DNA from: JAENVT01 sp031373785
GTDB taxonomy: Bacteria > Actinomycetota > Acidimicrobiia > Acidimicrobiales > Ilumatobacteraceae
Assembly (NCBI GenBank): GCA_031373785.1
Contig: JANMNE010000400.1
Location: 1-29,810, forward strand
DNA length: 29,810 bases
Direction: 5' to 3'
Below, one piece after another: positions 23,857 to 29,810 of this stretch. Below the pieces are notes generated by a model. It was not told the origin of the DNA and made no database searches. It saw only the letters and a program-made list of their open reading frames with translations. Within the stretch, counting starts at the first letter, position 1, and each line of letters opens with the position of its first letter. The position numbers and the translations under genes were made by a program.

Positions 23857-25010
23857 ACCGCCTCGAGCTCGTTGACTGCCTTGGTCAACGGCGCAGCGTC
23901 GATCGGGCGGTCCTTTGTGAAAGCCAGGGCGAGGTAGTACGCCTCAGCGACAACGCGATGCCAGGCCAGTCGGCGTGACTCGAGGTGCAGGCCGGCGCGT
24001 TCTTCATAGGCGTCGATGATCGCAGTCGTTTCGGTCGACGCCGCCGGTGCGTCGATCGGCAATGACGCGAGCATGATTGCGACGTCACGGTATCGGTCGC
24101 CGCGATGAGCAAGATCGAGGTCGATTACCGTCAGCTGATGGTCACCGCGAAGCACGTGCGATGGCACGAAGTCGCCGTGAGCAAGCACTGACGATTCGAG
24201 CGCTGGCGGGTCGCGTAATGCCCTTGTTGCCCGGTTGACGAGGTCGGCGAGCGCCGGAGCGTGAAAGGTGATCCATTCGAGGTCACGGCCCAGACTGTTG
24301 TGGAACCTTGGTTCATCGAGTATTGCCAGCGCCGGCGAGGGCACTGCGTGAAATGCTGCGAGCACCTGTGCAGCGACCTCCAAGGCTCGCGGGTCGCCTT
24401 CGGCGGCAGTGGCGAGATCGGTCCCGGCGATGTCGTCTTGGAAGTAGATGGCGTGCTCGATGTCGAGACCGGCCGGCGTCGCCACGGCGAAGCTGGATGC
24501 CGTCGACCGCACCGCGGCGGCCACGGCTGTTGTTCGCCCGTATGACTCGTGCAATCGCGATGGTCGTTTGAACTTGCCGATCTCGGCTCCGCTCGCCCCA
24601 TCGCGGCGTGGCGCCCGAAACGTGAATCGCCGCAGCGGCACGTAGCGCAGCACGTCGAGGGCTCCGTCCGGGCGGTCGAGATCGCGGCTCGCCAGGTACG
24701 GAGCCAACGCCGTCAGGTAGGGCTCGTCGGGAAAGTGATAGATCCGCGGGGAGTCGACGTCGCCGGCTCTGTAGTACCACGACGTGGCGTCGAACTCGTA
24801 CCCAACTTCAGACCAGTGTTGCATCGAGCAGTAGCAACGATCGAGTACGAAGCCGCCACCGTCAAGGCGTCGGCCGCGGATCTCCGACAACACGACGCGG
24901 CGACCTTCGGACTGGGGTGGATCCGCACCCCTGAGCTGACTACGCAGGCGCTCGACGCCGGTGGAGAACGGGTGGCCGTCGTCGATGAACGGAAAGATCA
25001 CGCGACGCAC
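23853..25010 (-). CDS. APH-like kinase with variant catalytic loop, island kinase 4
   Basis: This 385-residue protein keeps the fold but changes the key loop: HGDFVPSH (278-285) has histidine where asparagine normally binds the second metal; VIDLDLAHRGDRYRDVA (from 295) follows. An RYVPLRRFTFR segment (about 122-132) corresponds to the Y-x-P-G-x-R motif of kinases 1 and 3, though the glycine is lost. The first 110 residues, with RCYCSMQHWSEVGYEF and many aromatics, are an extension I do not recognise. It overlaps the upstream glycosyltransferase by 13 bases and kinase 3 by four. It may be a working kinase with altered metal use or a regulatory pseudokinase. Confidence 0.7.
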   Translation of the reverse strand: MRRVIFPFIDDGHPFSTGVERLRSQLRGADPPQSEGRRVVLSEIRGRRLDGGGFVLDRCYCSMQHWSEVGYEFDATSWYYRAGDVDSPRIYHFPDEPYLTALAPYLASRDLDRPDGALDVLRYVPLRRFTFRAPRRDGASGAEIGKFKRPSRLHESYGRTTAVAAAVRSTASSFAVATPAGLDIEHAIYFQDDIAGTDLATAAEGDPRALEVAAQVLAAFHAVPSPALAILDEPRFHNSLGRDLEWITFHAPALADLVNRATRALRDPPALESSVLAHGDFVPSHVLRGDHQLTVIDLDLAHRGDRYRDVAIMLASLPIDAPAASTETTAIIDAYEERAGLHLESRRLAWHRVVAEAYYLALAFTKDRPIDAAPLTKAVNELEAV

Positions 25011-26197
25011 GTTGCAAGCTCGTCGGCGACGCCGACCAGCGACATCAACAACGATGCAGTACGTTCGGCTCCACAGTAGTCGGCGTGATCGACCGGGCGA
25101 CGGTCTCGATGCGACGTGGCGATGATTGCCTCCCGCATCAGCGGTGGTGTGATCTCCTCGGGATGGATCATCGCTGCCAGACCCGTGGCGACCAGATCGT
25201 TTGCTCTTATCAGCTGTTCCGCGCTCGGTCGGACACGTGGCACGACCAGCGCGGGAACGCCCGATTGCAGCACCTCCGACACGGTGTTGTAGCCGCCCAT
25301 GGTCACCACGGCGCGGGCGCCGGCGATCACCTGCGGCATGTCTTGGCGAAACTCGAACAGCCGAATCCGTTCGCCGTCACATCGGGCGGCGATCTCGGCG
25401 ACGGCCGGCGCCGGCATCAGCGGGCCGGTGACGATGACCACAGGCATCGGTAGCCGTATGTGTCGATCGGCATCGAGCACCGCAGTGATTGCCTCGTGGC
25501 CGTCGCTGCCACCACCAACGGTGACCAGCAGGTAGTCAGGGGGCAGGTCGCTCGGACTCGTCGCTGCCGGCGGATTGCCCACGAAGCCGACATGAGCCAC
25601 CGGCACCGGCAGTTGCACGCCGCCGAGACAGCTGAGCGCATCGCCGGTGGTGTTGTCGGGACCGTAGATCACGACCTGGTCGTAGTAACGTTCGATCGCC
25701 CCGATGGTATTGGCCTCGGCCCATGCGGCTCGAACGCGAGCTGGCTCGTCCTCGACATTTCGCAAGCCGAGCACGATGTGGGCCCGACCCTGGCAGTGCA
25801 ACCATTCGAGCATCGGAATCAGTTCGCTGCACAGCCCCACCGGGGTCTTGTCGACGACCACGACATCGGGATCGAACGCCTGGGCCGTGGTTCGCAGAAT
25901 CTCCGATCGCAGCGACGAGATCATCGTGAGGTCCACGCCGAGGGATCCGGCATACATCGTGCCGTCCGATCCTCGGCTGAACACCGGAAGCTTCACCGTG
26001 TCGACCCGTGGCGGCATCTCGAAACTGCCGATCGCTGCGGAACCGGTGACCACGAGCGCAGTGGATTGCGGATCGAGATCGGTGATTGCCCGGGCCAGAG
26101 TCATGCTGCGACGGAGATGGCCGAGGCCAGCACACTCGTTGGTCACGAACAAGACACGTAGGCCAGGTGAGAAACCGGGAAGTGTCGTAGCCTTCAT
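24998..26197 (-). CDS. COG4671-type predicted glycosyltransferase
   Basis: This 399-residue GT-B protein has AGLGHLRRSMTLARAI (GLGH at 24-27), then DVVVVDKTPVGLCSEL and AHIVLGLRNVEDEP, both characteristic of the COG4671 predicted glycosyltransferases. The donor domain holds YLLVTVGGGSDGHEAI and VTMGGYNTVSEVLQSGVPALVVPR. The ATG at 26197 overlaps the ABC transporter stop as ATGA, so exporter and transferase are made together. It is a distant paralogue of the GT at 20906. Sugar donor and acceptor are unknown; clusters that pair this type of GT with MsbA-like exporters suggest a lipid-linked or secreted glycoside. Confidence 0.85.
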   Translation of the reverse strand: MKATTLPGFSPGLRVLFVTNECAGLGHLRRSMTLARAITDLDPQSTALVVTGSAAIGSFEMPPRVDTVKLPVFSRGSDGTMYAGSLGVDLTMISSLRSEILRTTAQAFDPDVVVVDKTPVGLCSELIPMLEWLHCQGRAHIVLGLRNVEDEPARVRAAWAEANTIGAIERYYDQVVIYGPDNTTGDALSCLGGVQLPVPVAHVGFVGNPPAATSPSDLPPDYLLVTVGGGSDGHEAITAVLDADRHIRLPMPVVIVTGPLMPAPAVAEIAARCDGERIRLFEFRQDMPQVIAGARAVVTMGGYNTVSEVLQSGVPALVVPRVRPSAEQLIRANDLVATGLAAMIHPEEITPPLMREAIIATSHRDRRPVDHADYCGAERTASLLMSLVGVADELATCVA

Positions 26198-28056
26198 CGG
26201 GTCGCTCCCGCCAGTGACTGGGCCGTGGTCGCCGAGGGTGGCGCGAACTCGCCCAAGAATCCTGCGGATCCGGCCGATGCACGTGACATGCGGCTGTACA
26301 GCCCACCGTTCCGAAGAAGCTCCTCGTGGGTGCCATCTTCGATCACGCTCCCGCCGCTGATCACGGCGATACGGTCGGCCCTGCGAATGGTCGACAGGCG
26401 GTGAGCGATGATCAACGTCGTCCGCGACCGCGGCAGGTTCTGCAGCGCTGCGGTGATCAGCTGCTCGGAGTGCACGTCGAGGGAACTGGTCGGCTCGTCG
26501 AGAATCATGATCGGCGTGTCACGCAGGATCGCTCGGGCAATAGCGATGCGCTGGCGTTGCCCGCCCGACAAATCGATGCCGCGCTCTGCCAGGGGGGTGT
26601 CGAGTCCAAGCGGAAGCCGGCTGGTGAACTCATCGACCAACGCCAGTCGAGCCGCTCGCTCGACCGCTGCCTCGGACGAGCCGGGGCGTCCGCAGGCGAT
26701 GTTGTCGCGGATGGTTCCACGTAGCAACACGGTGTCCTGCAGCACCATCGAGATCTGAGATCGCAGCGAGGCCAGAGTGAACGACCGCACGTCGTGGCCA
26801 TCGATCTTGATCGCCCCGATTTGTGGCTCGATCAGTCGCGGTATGAGGCCGGCCACCGTCGACTTCCCGGCGCCCGTGGGACCCACGAGCGCCACTGTTT
26901 CGCCACAAGCGATGTCAAGCGACACGGCCCACAACACCGGCTGGCGGTCGTACGAGAAGGTGACCTCTTCGATCTGGATGCCGCCGCGCAGCGGCGGCGC
27001 GAATCGGGCGCCGGGCAGGTCGGCGATGGCCGGTTCGGTGCGCAGGATCTCGTTGACTCGTTCGGCGGACGCAGTGCCCTTGGAGAACACGGACGACAGC
27101 TTGGAGAGCGCCTTCAGCGGCTTGTACATGGAGGCGACGTAGGCGAGGAAGATGATCAGTCTGCCGAGCTTCATCTGCCCGTCGGCAACGCGCATCGCCC
27201 CGACCCATAGCACGGTGAGCATCGAGGCCAAGCCGGCGCTGTCGACGAGCGGTGAGAACCGGGCCTGCAAGCGAACCGCTTCGACACCGGCGGTCAGGCT
27301 GTCGTCGGCAAGTTGCCCGAAGCGGTCGGCCTGGTAGTTCTCGAGCGTAAAGGCCTGCACGAGTCCGATCGCCGCCAGGCTTTCGCTGGCCGCGGAGGCC
27401 ACAGCGCCATCGGCCTTGCGTGCATGACGAGCAGAGCGGCGCAGCGCCATCTTCGATCGATGCAAGACAACTGCGAGCAATGGCGTGGTCGCCAGGCACA
27501 ACAGTGTGAGGTACGGATCAACCCGCACCATGACGACGAACATCCCAACAACCAGCAGCAGGTTGGGAAACAGATTCGACAACATCTGCACCAGCAGGTC
27601 TTGGGTGCGGTCGACATCGGCAGTCACCCGGGCAGTCAGATCGCCGACCTGGTGCTGTTGGTGAAATCCCAACGATTGACGGTGGAGGTGAAGGAACGCT
27701 CGGCTGCGCATGTCGTTGGCGATGTGCAAACCGGCCGAGGACAACAGACGGGTCGACCAATAGTCGAGCAGAGCGCCACTGCCGATGATCGCACACAGCG
27801 CGAGGATTGCGATGATGACCTCTCGACGAATAGCCTTGGAGCCGCGCAAAGTGCCCGTGAGCGAGTGATCGACAAGCCACCCGAGCGGCCACGGCTCGGC
27901 GAGCTTCGTAACGATTTGCAGTACGGCAAGCACAGCGCCGAGCGCCAACACAGGCCAGTACCTGCGAGCGTGAGCACGAAGAAGTGGGCCGACAATACGG
28001 CGCGATCGTCGGAGCCGACGCCTGTTCACCGATCCTGATGTTGTTGCGACAGCCAC
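26194..28056 (-). CDS. MsbA/MDR-type ABC exporter, fused permease-ATPase
   Basis: This 620-residue half-transporter should dimerise in the inner membrane to export a lipid, glycolipid or other amphipathic molecule. An N-terminal basic stretch (RRRLRRSRR) precedes about six membrane helices, with YWPVLALGAVLAVLQIV first. The ATPase domain has Walker A GPTGAGKST, the Q-loop in SMVLQDTVLLRG, the signature LSGGQRQRIAIARA, Walker B IMILDEPTSS and the switch histidine in AHRLST, so it is intact. The start is GTG at 28056 because an AAAAGGA Shine-Dalgarno lies nine bases upstream; the frame continues 83 codons further but that part is not family-like. It is the first gene of a four-gene overlapping minus-strand operon. 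Confidence 0.88.
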   Translation of the reverse strand: MAVATTSGSVNRRRLRRSRRIVGPLLRAHARRYWPVLALGAVLAVLQIVTKLAEPWPLGWLVDHSLTGTLRGSKAIRREVIIAILALCAIIGSGALLDYWSTRLLSSAGLHIANDMRSRAFLHLHRQSLGFHQQHQVGDLTARVTADVDRTQDLLVQMLSNLFPNLLLVVGMFVVMVRVDPYLTLLCLATTPLLAVVLHRSKMALRRSARHARKADGAVASAASESLAAIGLVQAFTLENYQADRFGQLADDSLTAGVEAVRLQARFSPLVDSAGLASMLTVLWVGAMRVADGQMKLGRLIIFLAYVASMYKPLKALSKLSSVFSKGTASAERVNEILRTEPAIADLPGARFAPPLRGGIQIEEVTFSYDRQPVLWAVSLDIACGETVALVGPTGAGKSTVAGLIPRLIEPQIGAIKIDGHDVRSFTLASLRSQISMVLQDTVLLRGTIRDNIACGRPGSSEAAVERAARLALVDEFTSRLPLGLDTPLAERGIDLSGGQRQRIAIARAILRDTPIMILDEPTSSLDVHSEQLITAALQNLPRSRTTLIIAHRLSTIRRADRIAVISGGSVIEDGTHEELLRNGGLYSRMSRASAGSAGFLGEFAPPSATTAQSLAGATR

Positions 28057-28241
28057 GCGATCCCGTCCTTTTGGCTGGTGTCGATAGGAAACTCTTGGTG
28101 TCCACAGGGTGAACGCCATGCGTACAAACTTGCTCTCATGGAGGTGCAAACGTACAGGGGACCATTGTCGTAGTACCACGCGGACGTTGGTCCGCCGGGC
28201 GAGGCGGGCCACCTTGAAGGAAGGTTGAGCTGGTAGTACAT
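28026..28241 (-). CDS. Possible 71-residue leader ORF before the ABC exporter
   Basis: An open frame from ATG 28241 ends at 28026, overlapping the ABC start by 31 bases. The peptide is rich in W, Y and C (MYYQLNLPSRWPASPGG at the start) and matches nothing I know. A weak GGAAA lies just upstream. It could be a leader ORF or chance; I give it low weight. Confidence 0.2.
   Translation of the reverse strand: MYYQLNLPSRWPASPGGPTSAWYYDNGPLYVCTSMRASLYAWRSPCGHQEFPIDTSQKDGIAWLSQQHQDR
28066..28072 (-). promoter_or_regulatory. Shine-Dalgarno site deciding the ABC exporter start
   Basis: AAAAGGA on the minus strand is nine bases before the GTG at 28056. Unlike other operon-leading genes in the window, this one is therefore translated from a leadered mRNA. 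Confidence 0.6.
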
Positions 28242-28535
28242 AGATTTCCGTTTGCTTTGTTGTCGCACCAATGCGGGTGGCGATGGGTTGCGTCTGCACA
28301 CACAAATGCCACGCTCCGTTAGCGCAGCGACCACAAAGCAGTTGCGCGGAGCGCAGCGGAGGCCGGCTTGAGGGTGTTCCATGGTGCTACAGACTCGATC
28401 CCGTATGAATGCGCAGCCGACGACTCACAAACTCATCGTCACCGGCGACATCAAGTCCCTCAACCGGCCCGGGATCGGTGAACACCCAACACACCTGTTC
28501 AAAGGGTGTTTCGACTCATGCGTTTCACCTCCCCA
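28242..28535. other. Gene-free right end of the island
   Basis: I see no dependable gene here. The stretch is less GC-rich than its surroundings. It holds an inverted repeat CGCTCCG/CGGAGCG around 28313-28350 and a stem AACACCC/GGGTGTT (28481-28487 with 28504-28510). The dyad GGTGAACACC (28477-28486) resembles the GGTGACACC units at the island's left end. It probably also holds the exporter operon's promoter, which I cannot locate. Confidence 0.4.
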
Positions 28536-28661
28536 CTGGGGGACAAGGGGTCGCAGGTTCAAATCCTGTCAGCCCGACCCGAGAAAGACCAGGTCAGGGG
28601 TCATCCGAAAGGATGGCCCCTTTCCAATTTGGCCAGATGGTTGCTACCGGGTTGCTACGCA
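28536..28661 (+). repeat. Right 126-bp direct repeat (attR-like) with tRNA-Pro 3' fragment
   Basis: This is a perfect copy of 16652-16777. Bases 28536-28577 are the last 42 nucleotides of tRNA-Pro without a 5' half, so this copy cannot fold as a tRNA; the tRNA terminator (28596-28623) is also copied. The chromosome that originally followed tRNA-Pro would resume at 28662. Confidence 0.85.
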
Positions 28662-28791
28662 TCCCGTTTGCGTCGTCACCCGGGCGGCGACGTCGCGACC
28701 GTCGCATTGGATTCAGCTTGGCGAGCCCCAAAAGCGCACGAGGATTCGACACGGCGGCATCGGGATGGGGTACCGCCGAGCAGGGGTCGAG

Positions 28792-29139
28792 CTAGCGAAG
28801 CAACGTGACGACTTCACTGCCCGTGAAGACGGCTGGGCAAGTCGCGTCATCATTTGGTCGGTAGTGCTCGTCGAATGGCCCGTTGAACACATCGATTGAT
28901 ACAGGAGCGGAAGCATTCTTGTTGTGCACGGTAACGAGACGCTGGCGACGGGCGGCGGAGTCGAACATGCCTGCTTTCGTGCGGCGGGCGATCACCTCCG
29001 CAATCACATTGCTGCGAACGCTCCGACCTACGTTCCGCCCGATTTGCTCGTCCACCTCATCCGTCACGGCCCGAAGGCCAGGATTGAAGCGGCTGAGCGA
29101 TCGCGCCTCACCGAAACCCGCTGTATTTCGGCTGCTCAT
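28792..29139 (-). CDS. Unrecognised ORF, doubtful
   Basis: An open frame from ATG 29139 gives 115 residues, with AVTDEVDEQIGRNVGRSV near the middle and a tail FNGPFDEHYRPNDDATC. I do not recognise a family. Its start lies 25 bases after the SHOCT gene stop on the same strand, so it could be a downstream operon member, but there is no well-placed ribosome site and an opposite-strand frame of similar length exists. The rest of 28662-29164 shows nothing I can support. Confidence 0.25.
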   Translation of the reverse strand: MSSRNTAGFGEARSLSRFNPGLRAVTDEVDEQIGRNVGRSVRSNVIAEVIARRTKAGMFDSAARRQRLVTVHNKNASAPVSIDVFNGPFDEHYRPNDDATCPAVFTGSEVVTLLR

Positions 29140-29164
29140 CGTGCGCGACGAGCTGTGGCTGCCC

Positions 29165-29440
29165 TTACTTCTCGTTTGGTCGGTGGTTGAGAGCGTCGAG
29201 GCGTTGGCGGTAGTCGTCGGCTTCGATTTCACCGCGGGCGAATCGTTCGGCGAGGAGTTCTTGTGGCGTCTGCCTCGCCGGCGAGCTCGGCGAGCCGGGT
29301 GTCTGTGTGTGCGGGATGTGGTTGCCGTGTCGGATGAGCGTGACCCCGACCCAGACGAGTCCACCCACGACGCCCAACATCATGATCGATATCCACCACC
29401 AGCTTCCGCCGTCCATGCCGTTCCAGTTTCCGTTGTTCAT
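29165..29440 (-). CDS. SHOCT-domain small membrane protein
   Basis: This 91-residue protein has a short Asn/Gly/Trp-rich head (MNNGNWNGMDGGSWWW), one membrane helix (about 17-35, ISIMMLGVVGGLVWVGVTL) and a C-terminal SHOCT domain: TPQELLAERFARGEIEADDYRQRLDAL. Proteins of this form are common beside copper-export genes in actinobacteria, which fits the CopZ-like gene diverging to the right. The function is unknown; SHOCT is thought to mediate oligomerisation or membrane targeting. ATG at 29440 is chosen because GAGGA lies eight bases upstream; the frame extends 34 codons further without support. Confidence 0.8.
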   Translation of the reverse strand: MNNGNWNGMDGGSWWWISIMMLGVVGGLVWVGVTLIRHGNHIPHTQTPGSPSSPARQTPQELLAERFARGEIEADDYRQRLDALNHRPNEK

Positions 29441-29448
29441 GATGTAAA

Positions 29449-29453
29449 TCCTC
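29449..29453 (-). promoter_or_regulatory. Shine-Dalgarno for the SHOCT gene
   Basis: GAGGA on the minus strand is eight bases before the ATG at 29440. It decides between this start and the longer frame. Confidence 0.6.
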
Positions 29454-29508
29454 ATTTCCGAGCATGGGTTCGCAGCAGGTGTATGGCTGCGTTCTCGAGG
29501 TCTTCGGA

Positions 29509-29522
29509 CCCCGACGTCGGGG
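29509..29522. repeat. Perfect 14-bp palindrome
   Basis: CCCCGACGTCGGGG lies between the divergent SHOCT and CopZ-like genes. It could be an operator or part of a hairpin; its role is unknown. Confidence 0.35.
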
Positions 29523-29635
29523 CCTGTTCGTAGCTCTGCCATCCTGATCTCTTACTCTCTGTCGTAGTAGTGCCGTAGGTCCCTCGTCTATGACAGACAG
29601 TCGCAGACCGACGATGCACCGTCGAGGCGGCAGGG

Positions 29636-29664
29636 TTGCAATTCCTACTTGGGGTGGATATATT
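29636..29664 (+). promoter_or_regulatory. Canonical promoter of the CopZ-like gene
   Basis: TTGCAA (29636-29641) and TATATT (29659-29664) are separated by 17 bases, the optimal sigma-70 spacing. The expected transcription start near 29671 falls in the adjacent palindrome, so repressor binding there would block initiation. Confidence 0.7.
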
Positions 29665-29669
29665 CAACA

Positions 29670-29686
29670 ATACCCCCCTTGGGTAT
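29670..29686. promoter_or_regulatory. CsoR-like operator
   Basis: ATACCC-CCCTT-GGGTAT is an inverted repeat with a G/C-run centre, the form of CsoR copper-repressor sites. It lies immediately after the -10 box of the CopZ-like gene. Copper-induced derepression is inferred. Confidence 0.65.
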
Positions 29687-29730
29687 CTAGTCGAGCAGAT
29701 CGACTGGATCGTCGAAAGCAGGAGAGAGCC

Positions 29731-29810
29731 GTGGCCATCGAGTCGTTCAACGTCGTCGGAATGAGCTGCGGGCACTGCGTCGCATCAGTGACCTCGGAGG
29801 TGTCGAAACT
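29731..29810 (+). CDS. CopZ-like copper chaperone (HMA domain), 3' end beyond the window
   Basis: GTG at 29731, six bases after an AGGAG site, opens a frame beginning VAIESFNVVGMSCGHCVASV. The GMSCGHC stretch is the MxCxxC metal-binding loop of heavy-metal-associated domains, at the usual distance from the N-terminus. It may be a stand-alone chaperone or the N-terminal domain of a copper P-type ATPase; the window ends after 26 codons, so this cannot be settled. The promoter and CsoR-like operator upstream support copper control. Confidence 0.8.
   Translation, partial: MAIESFNVVGMSCGHCVASVTSEVSK

Noticed and set aside
17032..25010. The four APH-fold proteins as antibiotic-resistance genes
   Set aside because: The fold is broad and includes sugar kinases; close coupling with glycosyltransferases and a lyase, and the maltokinase-like loop in one, make resistance an unsupported reading.
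28057..28305. N-terminal extension of the ABC exporter to 28305
   Set aside because: The extra 83 residues do not fit the family and a good Shine-Dalgarno precedes the GTG at 28056.
28381..28899. Three overlapping plus-strand open frames across the right repeat
   Set aside because: They read through the tRNA-Pro fragment and contain the typical translated-tRNA strings (such as GVAGSNPVSPT and GSQVQILSARP); these are artefacts, not proteins.
28924..29190. An 88-codon plus-strand frame from GTG 28924
   Set aside because: No ribosome site, no recognised family, and it competes with the opposite-strand frame at 28792-29139, itself doubtful.
29452..29775. A 107-codon minus-strand frame ending just before the SHOCT gene
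   Set aside because: It covers the CopZ promoter, operator and coding start on the other strand. Its last 30 codons look protein-like, but no start or family supports it.

Overview
The window is high-GC DNA, most likely from an actinobacterium of the Acidimicrobiia/Ilumatobacter type. That placement is an inference from overall GC richness, many GTG starts, abundant fatty-acid/flavin redox genes and TANNNT -10 boxes placed 6-8 bases before start codons, the hallmark of leaderless actinobacterial mRNAs. I cannot fix the species from sequence alone.

Positions 1-16584 look like ordinary chromosome: a partial luciferase-like flavin monooxygenase, a gamma-glutamyltransferase-family protein, a small membrane protein, a glycerophosphodiester phosphodiesterase, an aldehyde dehydrogenase/Gfo-Idh-MocA pair, an acyl-CoA synthetase, a SirB1-type protein coupled to a flavin reductase-like protein, an acyl-CoA dehydrogenase, a VOC protein facing a frameshifted AraC regulator, a stand-alone Clp-N protein with a zinc ribbon, a CopD-like membrane protein, ispH, and the coupled run PDZ/radical SAM (DUF512) - der - small zinc-ribbon membrane protein. 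This run ends at an intact tRNA-Pro(GGG).

Positions 16652-28661 look like a tRNA-targeted genomic island. A 126-bp segment that starts in the anticodon loop of tRNA-Pro and includes its 3' half, terminator and 40 downstream bases is repeated perfectly at 28536-28661. Between the copies lie about 11.8 kb of cargo and no visible integrase. The cargo is a compact glycan-related set in two convergent, overlapping operons plus one divergent gene: three GT-B glycosyltransferases (one GT4 and two MurG/COG4671-like), one heparinase II/III-family protein, four APH/maltokinase-fold kinases and one MsbA-like ABC exporter. I read this as a probably undescribed pathway that makes, phosphorylates, trims and exports a sugar conjugate. 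The product is unknown.

Positions 28662-29810 lie beyond the right repeat. They carry a SHOCT-domain membrane protein and the start of a CopZ-like copper chaperone behind a canonical -35/-10 promoter and a CsoR-like palindrome. Starts here use Shine-Dalgarno sites rather than the leaderless layout seen further left.
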